The notes under the pieces were generated by a model. That model had not been told where the DNA came from. It saw only the letters and a list, made by a program, of their open reading frames with translations, and ran no database searches. A program made the translations under genes and the position numbers. Shown piece after piece: positions 45,652-56,500 of a DNA stretch of 64,000 nt (positions are counted from its first letter, which is position 1; the number at the start of each line of letters is the position of its first letter). Source of the DNA: Niebla homalea. Lineage: Eukaryota; Ascomycota; Lecanoromycetes; Lecanorales; Ramalinaceae. Where the stretch lies: contig JAHGAU010000007.1 in NCBI GenBank assembly GCA_019925105.1, positions 992,001 through 1,056,000 on the forward strand, in the 5' to 3' direction.

Positions 45652-46537
45652 CTATTTCGAGGCAACCTTGGCTTTAGCTTTCCTCTTGCCAATATCCCAA
45701 CCCCACCCTCTCAAAGTTTTGACGACTTTGGGGGTAACGGCCACGGTGAGTGGTACGCGTATGAAAATGAAGCTTTTGTGGATGGCGTAAGCAAGAGCGA
45801 GTTGGGTCCATATACCTAAAATGACAGCCACTGATCAGCATCTTTGCCTTTGACCTCGCTCAGAGATCAAGGTAGCAAGCCGTGGAGTCGGTACGATTAT
45901 GAGGACTGCACTTACTTGCACGCTCGCTCTCGTTTTCACGCTCTGCCTCCAAGACACCATGGTCAAAGCCCGCGCCTACCTGTCCGACTCCTGCCACTTC
46001 CATCCGCTTTCCAACAACACCGTATTGCTCCACCTGAGGCACCTCAGGCTCGACATCTTCTTTTGCTCCTTTGAAACTGTCCTTGACACTTTTCCAAGAC
46101 TCTTTCACTCCCTCCGGAATCATAGCCTGCACATATCCAACAACAACTTTTTCGGCCCTCCCAATGCGCTCGACACCGAGCAGCCTTACCGCTGCGAAGC
46201 AGAAGGGGAAGTCAAGGGCAGACAGTAACATATACACGCCGAAAGCTGACCAGCCATATTCCCGAGAAAGCTTTCGCAAGCGCTGAGATAGGGAGGGCGA
46301 CGGAGGAGGTGACTGTAGCTGAGGTGTCGGATTGTATTTGGGTGGGGAAGGTTCAGTTGAATAAGGACGCCGGGAACGGAGGCTCCGACATGGAGGCTGT
46401 CGTGGTAAGATTCGCAGGGGACTGGGTGATGATGAGAAAGGTCTTGACAGACGGGCTTGCCGTGATGCTGCTGTACTCGTCTGGGAAAAGATGAAAGGCG
46501 CAACCTGCTTGCGGATGAGGTGCTCCAGAGGTTTCAT
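45652..46537 (-). CDS. Mitochondrial DUF1279 protein (NAT2/FAM210-like)
   Basis: Exons 46537-45916 and 45815-45652 give 261 residues. The N-terminal 75 residues are rich in Arg and Ser with hardly any acidic residue, consistent with a mitochondrial presequence. The DUF1279 domain follows: SREYGWSAFGVYMLLSALDF, PFCFAAVRLLG and YVQAMIP, with the rest in exon 2 (IWTQLALAYAIHKSFIFIRV, PLTVAVTPKVVKTLRGWGW). Yeast Nat2 and animal FAM210 share this domain in the inner membrane; FAM210A supports mitochondrial translation. The second exon was found because it completes the domain; without it the frame ends in unrelated residues. The tail is basic. Confidence 0.88.
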
Positions 46538-47102
46538 GCCTATTGTGCTGATCCTCAGATTACGAGCCTTTCTTGATTCATCATTCTGAAGTGGAACCTA
46601 CACACGAGGTCAGCAGCAGGCTTAAGGGTTAGTAAAGGTATGACGATTGATGGCCAGGAATGAATTCCGGCACTAACCGAAGCCAACCTTATCAGCTCAA
46701 ATTTTATCTACCTAAACTGTCAAGCTTTTATAGTCAGGGGCCGCTGGTCCCCCGGGCATTGAATACAAAGTGCAGGGCGCCGCAGAGGCTCTCAAGGATA
46801 GTGTGTACACACTGAAACTACATGTATAACTAGATTTAGATGTTGTTGGCACATTACTGTAGGCGTCTCACGACAAAAATGAGTCTCTATGACCGGTATC
46901 ATCTTGGTCACCTCCGAAGATATGCCCAAGCGCTGTTTGTTGCCTCGCCTTAGACCTCACTTGAGTATGACCATACGGCATACATGGCTGTCAAGCTATG
47001 GACTCATGTTGCTGAGCTGGGATAGGCGAGCTGTCCTGATGCTGAGGCTCTGTAAGTTTTCCATTGCATCGGTCATTAAGGGCGCAATTTGCAGATCTTC
47101 CT
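46538..47102. other. Intergenic region between DUF1279 and JmjC genes
   Basis: About 560 bases; both flanking genes are on the minus strand, so this holds the DUF1279 promoter and the JmjC 3' end. No gene supported. Confidence 0.5.
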
Positions 47103-50100
47103 TCACGGAATTTTTGCTTTTGCAGCTGTAACCTTGATCTTCCGTCCACCCATCCGAGAAAACATTGACTCTGGCACCTTCATCAGTGTCCTCCCTACCT
47201 TCCCCATGACCGACTGCTCAACTGGGCTTTCATCCGCAGAGGATGAGTCCTCGTCTGAGACAGCATCATCTCCCCCACCAGCAACGTCCGCCCATTGTAC
47301 AGCCTTCTGTTTGGCTCTTCGATTTTCACTGGCGGTCTTTTCAGCCGAAGTGACTTCGGCTTTCCCATTGCTTGCTCTAACCTGTAAAGGGCCCTCCTCG
47401 TTCAATGGACCGGATCGGTACTTCTCACCTTGGCTAGTACGACGTCTTGTAGGCTCCTGAGGTAACTCTGCTGGAAGATCCCCATCAGCATGTTGATCGG
47501 CGAGATATTTCGGAAGTCGTCGAGGCCCACGAGGTTTATTCACTGCTGCGAAAGACACCTCAGATAGCTCCGAGTCGCTAGATTCAGAAATATCTCCCAC
47601 CTCCTTCTCTTTTGCCTGCGTGCGCTCTTCTCGGGGTGGTCGGGCAACATGTGCCTTACGCTCTCTGCGCTTTCGGGTGGTGGAGAAGTCATCATCTAGA
47701 TCTGATTCGTGCAGCTTTCGCTTCCTCGCCACAACACCTTTCTTCTGTACCTCGTCAACCGAAGGCAGATCGGACTCTAGAAGCTCCTTGTTCAGAATCG
47801 CTGCTTGATTGTTTGTATGCTGGGTTCCCTCTGCTAGCCGGTCGGCAATGAGTGCCATTCCGACTCTGCCAACAGGTAACGTTCTCCACAATGTCTTCCC
47901 AGAGAGGGCTGCTTCAGCTATGATAGACCTATTGTTACGTTTGGCTTCTTGTAGTGATCGCTTCACCTGTACCTGCTGGAATTGAGAATTCGTATCGTGG
48001 CGATTTAGATTTCTACTCGCAGGTTGTTCATTCGCAGCCTTCCCATTAGATCCGAAACCATGGTTTGTTGCTCCAGCCGAGTGAGACACGTTGGGATCAG
48101 GGTACTGATACTCTGGATCTTGAGGGTCTAAGGCACCCATGTCTGCAATCGGCGCGCTACCCATGGGTGGCCTTGAGTTGATTCCCGATGCTTGAATGGA
48201 CGAGCTCCCAGTCGATTGTCGACCTCCCTTGGTCTGATTGCTTGGCTTTGACTGCGAATTTTTCTTCCCTGAACCTTGGCGACGGTTCCACTCGCCATCT
48301 GATTCTGAAGCGCGCCTTCTACGACCAGGCTTTGATGGAGTACCATTAGGCGCCTTATTGACGGCGATGATGTTGTTCGTCGTCGGAACATCAGCCTGAC
48401 TTGCGCTAAGCATAGGATCAATGGGTATGTCCGGTCCTGTGGTATATCGGATCCCGTCCTCGTAGAATTGCTCATTGGTCTCAACTTCATCAACATCAAT
48501 GACTTCATCATCGCTCAGGATTGGGTCCTGTGCCTTTGCCCTTGCAGCTTCGTCAATGCGACGGCCTAGACGGCGAGACTCGGTAGGGTGGTCATCACCA
48601 GATTTTTTAATGTGATGAAGGTTCGAGTGACCGAAATCTACCAGACTTTCCACGCTTCTTGCATCGGCCACCTTCCTTGTATCATGTCCAAGCACGGTAC
48701 CTCGAGGCTCATATGGGACGTTGCCCAACTTTCTTCGACATGATCCGCAAGAACATTTCTTTTGGCATGCTGGGCACTCCCATTCCAGGTCTTCCATCAC
48801 AGTCAGGGGCATCAGATCAAACATCCGCCAGAGACTGCCAAATTGATACGACCTGTCACACTTCGTGCACTTGGCGCATTTCCAGGCCTCTCGCGGATGG
48901 TTTCCGACATGCTCCAGGACGAAACCAGGCTGCAGTCGATCTGCGCGAGTCTTCTTCGAGCCTTTGTTTGGGGAGCCGTTTTCGCCATCCTTCTCAGGCG
49001 CCAGCGACGCAGAGAGATTGTCCATGTCGGAATTTGACAGAGGGGCGGCTGGGTTTTTTGGATCGTTGAATGGACGGATTTTCAGTTGTTCCTGACATAC
49101 TTGGGGGAGGGTCTTCTTCTCGAGAGTCTTCCTCTCACGCTGCAATGATCTTGGCGATCGGTCATTGAATCCACCATGCATTGCGATTATCTGATGTCGC
49201 CATCGTTCGTGACGCTCGGTGAGCTCTTGCCACGGAAACTGTTCCACCCACGTGAAGTCAGAGATACAGCTACAACTGCGGCCCATGGCGAAGCAGTCCA
49301 TGCATATGTCATACGTGTTCACATCCCCATTTGCCAGTGGCTCAACGCAATTTTCACACGTCAGGAAACGGTTGAAAATATTACACCTACAGTAGGAGCA
49401 CGTCACAAAGCTGTCGTAGGGCAAGTATTGGCCTTTCTTTTCGTTTGGAGATACGGGGGCAAGCATTTCGGATAAAAGAATCTGTGTGTAGAGAGAAAAC
49501 AGTCTACGAAAATCTTTCTGAAGCTGTCGTATTTGATTGTTGTAGGTAGGGTCGCTGTTGTATTGCTCGTCGATGGTGTCCTGTTTTAGCAGATCGACAC
49601 GGTCCAGGAGGTCCGAATACTTTTGCAGCGTAAAATACACTATGGCTTTGTTCTTGTACTGCTCATCCCGGCACACCATGCGCGCGTTAGGTAAAGCCTC
49701 CTTCAATGCCAGCTCGAGTGTTTCGACCGTGGTGCGATTCCAGGCTACTTTCATAGTCCTGGTACCTCGATTCCACACCTGATGGGGGGCAAGAGGAGGG
49801 ATCAAGATGAAATCTCCAATCTTCTGCTCAACAATGTAGGTTCTGAAGGGTGCCGCCTTCCAGGCATTGATCTGTGCAAAATGCTTTTCTACCTCAATAT
49901 CGTGGCCGAGCTTCGATAGCCAGTACTCGGCAACGACTTCACGGTCCTTCGATTCAGTCATGAACCAGATGGAGGAGCCTGGTTTTGACGGTTTCCCCTC
50001 CTCATCAATCGTACCCGATGTCTCGACCATCAAATTTTGACCTAGGCTTGCACACATCTCACGATGAGCGGGAGTATAGGTTCCTTCATGGCCAATGTAG

Positions 50101-50726
50101 CACATGAGATTCTCGGCTCGCATAGATGGAGGTAGACTGCTCATTAGGTCTCCAGCACGAGCGATCCCTCTTCCTTTCGTGTTCCCAGATTTTGCTGTGG
50201 GGACGACATCCGGCGCCCCAGGCCCACCGTTCTCCCCAACGGAGTCATTCAGGTAGAAAATGGCGGGAGGAACATGCTCTTCAAGTTTCTCCTGCCATAG
50301 AGGGGGGCAGTCAATGTCTTTGAGGTATATGCGCTGCCTGTCCGGATCTTTGTAGTTGGTTGACGTCCATTGGTCAGTGAGCTTTGACAGGTTTTTTAGG
50401 TAGTGGCCAATTGAAAGAGGTAGGTAGACTTGTTTCGTAAGGTTTCGAGCATTTTCGAACTTGGAGCCGCAATTGTCCTTCAGCCATTGGCTCGTGAACG
50501 TCCACTCGTCCATGCGGTGTTGGAAGCCTTCAATGACTAGAGGCTTGCCCCCAAGAACGACGTGCAGTAGCACCAATTTCTCGAAAGCTTCCATGCTATT
50601 CGATTCTATCTCATTGCAGGACACCCGGGTCACAAATTCGAACTTTTCGGTTTCTTCGACAAGGGCGGCAAGATCTAGATTGGGGGGTATGGGATCGAAG
50701 GCGGCAGAAGGGCGTTGAGCAGGCAT
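47103..50726 (-). CDS. JmjC domain protein with cysteine-rich zinc fingers
   Basis: A single exon encodes 1207 residues. The JmjC domain covers about 145-350; the presumed iron ligands are H221 and E223 (TPAHREMC) and H315 (APHQVWNRG). Two cysteine-rich regions follow: about 443-487 (CSYCRCNIF, LTCENC, CMDCFAMGRSCSC) and about 617-665 (WKCAKCTKCDRSYQF, CPACQKKCSCGSCRRK), the latter resembling the 4CXXC-R1 type finger. The C-terminal third is disordered and basic/acidic, with KRRERKAH-like clusters suited to nuclear import. JmjC proteins are Fe(II)/2-oxoglutarate oxygenases, often histone lysine demethylases; with an HxE-H set activity is plausible but unproven. The combination is typical of fungal chromatin regulators. 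Confidence 0.88.
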   Translation of the reverse strand: MPAQRPSAAFDPIPPNLDLAALVEETEKFEFVTRVSCNEIESNSMEAFEKLVLLHVVLGGKPLVIEGFQHRMDEWTFTSQWLKDNCGSKFENARNLTKQVYLPLSIGHYLKNLSKLTDQWTSTNYKDPDRQRIYLKDIDCPPLWQEKLEEHVPPAIFYLNDSVGENGGPGAPDVVPTAKSGNTKGRGIARAGDLMSSLPPSMRAENLMCYIGHEGTYTPAHREMCASLGQNLMVETSGTIDEEGKPSKPGSSIWFMTESKDREVVAEYWLSKLGHDIEVEKHFAQINAWKAAPFRTYIVEQKIGDFILIPPLAPHQVWNRGTRTMKVAWNRTTVETLELALKEALPNARMVCRDEQYKNKAIVYFTLQKYSDLLDRVDLLKQDTIDEQYNSDPTYNNQIRQLQKDFRRLFSLYTQILLSEMLAPVSPNEKKGQYLPYDSFVTCSYCRCNIFNRFLTCENCVEPLANGDVNTYDICMDCFAMGRSCSCISDFTWVEQFPWQELTERHERWRHQIIAMHGGFNDRSPRSLQRERKTLEKKTLPQVCQEQLKIRPFNDPKNPAAPLSNSDMDNLSASLAPEKDGENGSPNKGSKKTRADRLQPGFVLEHVGNHPREAWKCAKCTKCDRSYQFGSLWRMFDLMPLTVMEDLEWECPACQKKCSCGSCRRKLGNVPYEPRGTVLGHDTRKVADARSVESLVDFGHSNLHHIKKSGDDHPTESRRLGRRIDEAARAKAQDPILSDDEVIDVDEVETNEQFYEDGIRYTTGPDIPIDPMLSASQADVPTTNNIIAVNKAPNGTPSKPGRRRRASESDGEWNRRQGSGKKNSQSKPSNQTKGGRQSTGSSSIQASGINSRPPMGSAPIADMGALDPQDPEYQYPDPNVSHSAGATNHGFGSNGKAANEQPASRNLNRHDTNSQFQQVQVKRSLQEAKRNNRSIIAEAALSGKTLWRTLPVGRVGMALIADRLAEGTQHTNNQAAILNKELLESDLPSVDEVQKKGVVARKRKLHESDLDDDFSTTRKRRERKAHVARPPREERTQAKEKEVGDISESSDSELSEVSFAAVNKPRGPRRLPKYLADQHADGDLPAELPQEPTRRRTSQGEKYRSGPLNEEGPLQVRASNGKAEVTSAEKTASENRRAKQKAVQWADVAGGGDDAVSDEDSSSADESPVEQSVMGKVGRTLMKVPESMFSRMGGRKIKVTAAKAKIP

Positions 50727-51366
50727 CGTGACAGGTCGGTGCTGCGATGGGAGAAAGGCAAAGGCCGCCGGTTGTGGTTTGCGAAGGTATATCGTGCAGA
50801 AGGAAGAGGCAACACGTAGACGTCGTCCCTGCGATTGTGGGCGTATGTCAACACGAAGGTGGGTTGAGTGACCAGATTGAAGTTCTCATACTAGAAGAAT
50901 AACACAAGAGTGGGTAAGATTAAGGGAGTGAACAGCTCCTGAGATGCGTAAGGAGATACACCCCAGCAACTAGACTGGCGTGTCACAAGAGGCTATGCCG
51001 TCGATGGAGTGAATGAACATCGAAATGTGATTGATATAAGAGGCTATTGGAATTAATTCAAGTTCCAGGGCCAAAGTAGGCGCGGATGTTTCCGTAGTTC
51101 AGAAGCGCGCTTTTGAGTTTTAACTTTTGACTTTGGGGCCACGCAAGGTGGTTAGGTACCTTATGACGACAAGTGAAGGTTTTTTCAGCAATCTCCAGAA
51201 TCGTCCTAGGCCATAACATCATAAACTGTCTCCTACCAAGGTGGCTTCCATACGATATTTTGCTTTCGCTTCTCTTCTTGAACTGGCAAGATTCCGCGAG
51301 TAGCAGCTTTCGGCAGATCGATCTCATTTCCATACCCATTCTTTCCTGATATCTTGTTGATAGTGA
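50727..51366. other. Divergent promoter region JmjC / COQ2
   Basis: About 640 bases between divergent genes. One unsupported minus frame (51058-51381). No element recognised. Confidence 0.5.
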
Positions 51367-52662
51367 ATGGCTATGCTTCATTGTAGGCCGTCAGTTCTCA
51401 TGAAATGCTCGAACAAGCGCCCAGTCTTAGCTCTCCACTCAAAGTACGAAGCTGGAGTGACAGCGCCTTTCATCCGCTACGCACTTTCCGGACAATCTTC
51501 TTTTAGCCTGAAGAATGACGCTCATGGCAAATCCAACCAATCTAGGTGTTGCCGCACCATAGTCCTGCAGATACGGCGACCTGATGCTTTGGACCAGCAT
51601 ACTCAGTCCAGGAGGATGTCGCAAAAAAGCTCGGCCTTGGAAGACGAGTCCCATTTGAAAACCAGCCCACTTTATCAAGCTCCGACAACAGCTTTCCTGA
51701 ATCGCTTACCAAACTCTTGGGTCCCATACGCTGAACTCATGCGGCTCGACAAACCAGCAGGGTCTTACTATCTATTCTTTCCCTGTCTTTTTTCCACTCT
51801 TCTCGCGGCTTCATACGCCAATGCAGCTCTGACCACCGTTTGGACGACTTCAAGCTTGTTCTTACTTGGCGCAGTGATTATGCGAGGCGCTGGCTGCACC
51901 ATCAATGACCTGTGGGATCGCGATCTCGACCCCCACGTCTCACGTACTCGTCTGCGGCCCATTGCTCGTAAGGCAGTCACCCCTATTAATGCGCTTGCAT
52001 TCGCAGGATTTGAGTGTTTAGCAGGGCTCGGCATTCTTGTCCAATTTCCTGTATCCTGCCTGTACTATGGAATACCCAGCTTAATACTAGTAACCACTTA
52101 CCCATTAGCAAAAAGGGTGACGCATTATCCGCAGTTCGTTCTTGGGCTGACCTTCTCCTGGGGTGCTATCATGGGCTTTCCTGCCTTGGGCATTGATTTG
52201 CTGGCAGACGAAGCTGCTGTGAAAGCTGTAGCATCACTGTACACTAGTTGCGTTGCTTGGACGGTGCTATATGACATGATATACGCCCACATGGACATCA
52301 AGGACGATGCCAAAGTTGGCATCAAAAGCATTGCTCTGAGGCACGAGAAGGACACCAAGGTTGTCTTGTCAGGATTGGCTGTCATGCAGCTCGCTTTTCT
52401 GGCTATGGCTGGGGCCGCTGTGGGGGCAACCCCAGTATTCTATGGGATGAGCTGTGGCTCTGCAGCAGCAACGTTAGGCCTGATGATTTGGAGGGTCAAG
52501 CTCGGTAGGGTGCAAAGTTGTTGGTGGTGGTTCAAGAACGGTGTCTGGTTCACTGGGGGTGGCATCTCCGCTGGCCTTCTTGCGGAATATGGGTTTCGAT
52601 ACAAGGATAATCCCTTGTCGATAGAGTTGAATGATGGTGAGGAAGACGTCGTCATAATATAG
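51367..52662 (+). CDS. COQ2: 4-hydroxybenzoate polyprenyltransferase COQ2
   Basis: A single exon encodes 431 residues of the UbiA family. The first 100 residues, with many Arg and Ser and few acids at the start, form a mitochondrial presequence. The catalytic Asp-rich motifs are at about 180-187 (NDLWDRDLDPHVSRTR) and 303-314 (YDMIYAHMDIKDDAKVG). About eight membrane helices are predicted. LMRLDKPAGSYYLFFPCLFS is a typical COQ2 entry segment. COQ2 attaches the polyprenyl tail to 4-hydroxybenzoate in ubiquinone synthesis at the inner membrane. Two nearby ATGs (51367 and 51373) can serve as start. It is convergent with eIF3f. Confidence 0.94.
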   Translation: MAMLHCRPSVLMKCSNKRPVLALHSKYEAGVTAPFIRYALSGQSSFSLKNDAHGKSNQSRCCRTIVLQIRRPDALDQHTQSRRMSQKSSALEDESHLKTSPLYQAPTTAFLNRLPNSWVPYAELMRLDKPAGSYYLFFPCLFSTLLAASYANAALTTVWTTSSLFLLGAVIMRGAGCTINDLWDRDLDPHVSRTRLRPIARKAVTPINALAFAGFECLAGLGILVQFPVSCLYYGIPSLILVTTYPLAKRVTHYPQFVLGLTFSWGAIMGFPALGIDLLADEAAVKAVASLYTSCVAWTVLYDMIYAHMDIKDDAKVGIKSIALRHEKDTKVVLSGLAVMQLAFLAMAGAAVGATPVFYGMSCGSAAATLGLMIWRVKLGRVQSCWWWFKNGVWFTGGGISAGLLAEYGFRYKDNPLSIELNDGEEDVVII

Positions 52663-52800
52663 GAATGTCCCGTCGTTGAATCCAGAGTGGTCTGATCCGT
52701 GAAGGCTTCGGACACGAGCGTCCAGGCTTCGCAAGATGCAAACAATAAATCTTGGCTCCTTCTCACATAAAGCTGCACCTTGGTGTTTCTTTGGGTTGGG

Positions 52801-53927
52801 TTATCCTCCACCGCCACCGCCGCGACCACCTCGACCTCCTCTTTGTCCAGATCGTTGAGGACCGTCTATTCCCGTGCCATTCTGCGCATTGCCCAGGCCA
52901 TCCCCGGCTCCCATCGTCAATGCAGCAGTAGCAAGCCTATTTGACAGGTCTATCTGGGTCCTGATTGTGTTTGCGAGGTAAGCCACAACAAGGACGTCTT
53001 GTATGTGGTTGTTGCTGCTGTCTATTAGCTGTGCTATGGTCAGGAAGGCAAAGTCGACTCACAAGTCTCTTTCAATATCCTCAGGGTTGACCTTAGGCGC
53101 AAGAGCTAGCGCATTGAGTAGAAATTGTCCTAGGGCGCTACTTGGCGGAGACTCTTCATCAATGACAGACTCCACATATCTTGATACCCTCTCCACTAAG
53201 CCCAGAACATCTTCAATGGCCTTTTCGAGGGACTCAATGTCTGTCGATATGGCAGTCGTCCGGTCTTCGTTGTCTTGTGCGCCCGCAATCAATTCTAGAC
53301 CACTCTTCTCTGCCTCTCCATAACGGATCTCGTGCGGTACGGGAGTGAAAGCTGCACTGTCTGCCGCCCTCTCAGCCGTGACGCCAACCGGGGCGGAAAT
53401 GTAGGTCCTAGCATCGATGTCCTTCCCAGCCTCCGTACTGATAGTCAGGTGCACTGCTGGATGAGGGAATGTGCCATCCCCTTGCCCTCCGTAGAAGTTC
53501 TGGATCAAGGCGGAAAACGTGTTGAGTTCGGCAGAGGTCGCGTACCAGCCCACGAGTATCTCCCTTGGATTCGCTTTCAGGTGCAGGGCAAGCATCTGTT
53601 TCTGATAATCCATATCGACCTCGACCTGTTCCGCAGTCTCCGTGTGGCCCACAGCAAAGCAATTCCGGATCTCGACTTCTTGACCATCCTCGCTGCGAGT
53701 GCCGAGTAAGGTACCTATGACGCGCTCTTGATCTGCATTTCGGCGTAGAGAATGGTCAAGTATTGAGAAAATAGCCTATAGAGTAAGAATCTGAACGACT
53801 TGGAAGGTGTGAAAAGACTTACTTGGGGCTGTATTATGACATTAAGGGGTGCGGTGGTCGCCTGAGATCCCACACCAGCTGGACCCAATGGTCGAGCAAG
53901 ATGCAGGAAGGAATCCCCCACCGGCAT
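52801..53927 (-). CDS. Translation initiation factor eIF3 subunit f
   Basis: Exons 53927-53823, 53775-53063 and 53017-52801 give 344 residues, the usual length. The MPN domain starts about residue 27 ([20 protein letters not shown]) with [25 protein letters not shown] and [11 protein letters not shown]; as in other eIF3f proteins the JAMM metal-binding set is incomplete, so it is structural. The C-terminal half contains [11 protein letters not shown] and [20 protein letters not shown]. The end carries an RGG-like tail ([15 protein letters not shown]). eIF3f is a core part of the eIF3 complex that organises 43S pre-initiation. All three introns and phases agree with the family reading. Confidence 0.94.
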
Positions 53928-54429
53928 TATTCAAGGAAAAGGACCAACTTTTGGTTTGATGTAAGGGTATTAACACAGACGCGACGTGCGAAGATGTTTT
54001 TGTGGATTTGCTGTTTTATAAGTTGAAATTATCAGAATCGTGCGCATGAACCCTCGCTAGCCCGACTCGTGTGATGGGAGAGGAATTTAGTGCGCAGTTC
54101 TCTTACCGGCTACGCCTAATAGTACGTTTTTTACAGCCCGGTAGCTGAAACTGGCTCTACATAACTTCGATACCACATGATACCTAGGTACACATGTCTT
54201 GTGAAGAATAGCAACTTCATAAGGTACTTTACATGAGCAGGATCTTGCCGACTGATTTGGTGGTTGCTTATGCTTCTCCAAATACAGTTCTACGTCTCCA
54301 ATTGGCACAAGCCCTATTGGGTCCTTCAGGGTTACAGCAATCCACGAAAATCAAGGTCTTCAATCGCAATCGAAAATCCGATGCGTCCACCCAATCTTGT
54401 ATAACGGAACAGAGCTCAGGGTCTTGACT
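53928..54429. other. Intergenic between eIF3f and sugar transporter
   Basis: About 500 bases; eIF3f promoter and the transporter 3' end. No gene or RNA recognised. Confidence 0.5.
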
Positions 54430-56500
54430 TCAAGCCTTTCCTCCCGTCTTCTCCACTTCACTAACGTCGGGCTGCTCATCGAACAATCCATTCACGTTCT
54501 TCTTGTTTGCTCGAACTTCCTCGATGTGGGCGTCTAATAGACTGTTCCCAGGCTTGGTTTTCCACGGTCTGATTGCATCACTGTTGAAGAGCAGCTCAAT
54601 CTCTTCGATGGTCTTACCTGCCGTCTCCGGATAGGTAAGGAAAGCCTGTATAGCTGCTCCAAAGCAGAGGACACCGAAGATAATGAACAATTTCCAAGAG
54701 ATGTTCTGGAAGCCCGGTGGGATGAACAGGCCAATTGCAAAGTTGAAAAGCCAATTTGCAACGGACGCCAGCGCCATACCTGTGGCACGGGTTTCCAGGC
54801 TCCATACTTCTGCTGCATATACCCACGCAATAGGTGCCAGAGTTAACGCATATACGAGGACGAGTAGGTAACAGAAGGCGATTACGGTGTAGGAGGGCGA
54901 TCCTGTGACTCGAATCTTCACGCTCAGATTTCCATCGAGACCGTCAGGAAGCGCCGTGCCGTAGGAACCCAACACACCACCAACAACCATCTGCATAAGA
55001 CGCGGGGTCAGAACTGCTTTACCAGATGCAAAGCTCCTGGGACGTTGGCAGGATTGAGCGAAACGTCTCTGAGATCTACTGACCATACATATTCCCATGC
55101 CAATGGCTCCGTAAATGAGTAACGGTCGCCGGCCAGTCGTATCGATGAAGAAGAATGTCGCGGCTGTGCCAGCAATGAAAATTGCGTATTGTATGCCTGA
55201 GGAGATAAGGTTGACGTTGCCTGTGAGGCCCGCCATATCGAAAATATAGACTACGTAGTATGTCATGACCTGTTGAACATGTGAGACACAGAACCTCTAT
55301 CTAGGAGGGATGTACAGACATTTGCACCGCTCAATTGCTGCCAAGCTTGAACCGACATCTATTGACACGGGCGAGATTAGTAGTTTGCCTGAACGGCGAC
55401 ATATCGCCCCAAGTCTCCCCTATTGACGGGGTACTCGACTCACCCCTGCAAATGTTCGTTTCCACATTCCATTCTTGAAGAAGCGGCGCCACCCCTGCTG
55501 GCCTTCTGTATATCGTGAATGTCAATCAGTAATTGTCGTAGACACCCTACTTGAGACATGGTTGGATTAATACCTCTTTCGGCAGCAAGTACCATTGTAA
55601 TATCCTCCCACTCAGCAACAACAAGAGGGTCGTTGACGTCGCCGTGAGCTTGAATACGTGCAAGAACCTCCACTGCCTCTTTGACTCTCCCAACTTTGGC
55701 CAGCCAGCGCGGAGACCGTGGCAGGAAAGGGAGGCCACACATGAGAAAGACACATGGAACGTATTGGATCCCCCAAGCAGTTCTGAAGGAGGCGTTTCCG
55801 GCGATGAATGAGCAGCCTGGGAGTAGTTCAGCATCTCTCATAGTACTCAGACAACACAAGAGAGCGTAGCTCAGATCTGCCAACGGAAGGCAGACAGCAT
55901 CTGTCATTGGGCTGCTCGACATATCTGGACGGGCCGCAGACTGAATAGCTATTCAATGATAGTTTTCACTTACCGTAGCCAACAAAATACATGATAAAGA
56001 TACCCCACTCAATGGCCCATTGCTGAATGACCACAATGGAGCCCCGTTTCTCTTTCTTTGATATCTCCACAAGATATACAGGCACCTGAGAAGAAGTAAT
56101 GCCAACGCAAATGCCGTTAATGAAACGTCCGGCGACCAGCATGCCAATACCATTGCAAGCAGTCTGCAGAGCCGTCCCCAGCAGCCACCATAAGCAAGCA
56201 AAGAAGATGGCGTCTCGGCGCCCAGTGTAATTACTGACGGGCCCAGCCATGATGGCCCCAATGACGGAGCCACCCGCAAGAGCGGCGCCTATCCCTCCTT
56301 GAACGATGCCGTGCGGATTGTTGAAATAGCCAACGTATTGGGGGGTTCCAATAATAGCGGACATCGATGAGATATCGAAACCAAAACTGTACTCTCTTAG
56401 CAGTTGATACCAGATGAGAGCAAAGTGGCACTGACAGCATGCCACCAACGGTGGCAATGATTGCCAGGAAATAAACATTGTATATCTTCGGAAGCCCCAT
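54430..56500 (-). CDS. MFS sugar transporter
   Basis: Seven exons are inferred: 56500-56436, 56386-55974, 55816-55551, 55497-55444, 55358-55320, 55269-55084 and 54990-54430, giving 527 residues. It is a twelve-helix member of the sugar porter family: GGMLFGFDISSMSAI, NYTGRRDAIF, GRFINGICVGITSSQVPVYL, PRSPRWLAKVGRVKEAV, WQQLSGANVMTYYVVYIF, IDTTGRRPLLIYG, WVYAAEVWSLETRATG and PETAGKTIEEIE. Exons 4 and 5 are only 54 and 39 nt. The fourth intron is placed at an acceptor that keeps the QGWRRFF reading. The substrate is probably a hexose or related monosaccharide; STL1-like or quinate carriers are possible too. The third intron is long (157 nt) and might hide a small exon. Confidence 0.87.
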
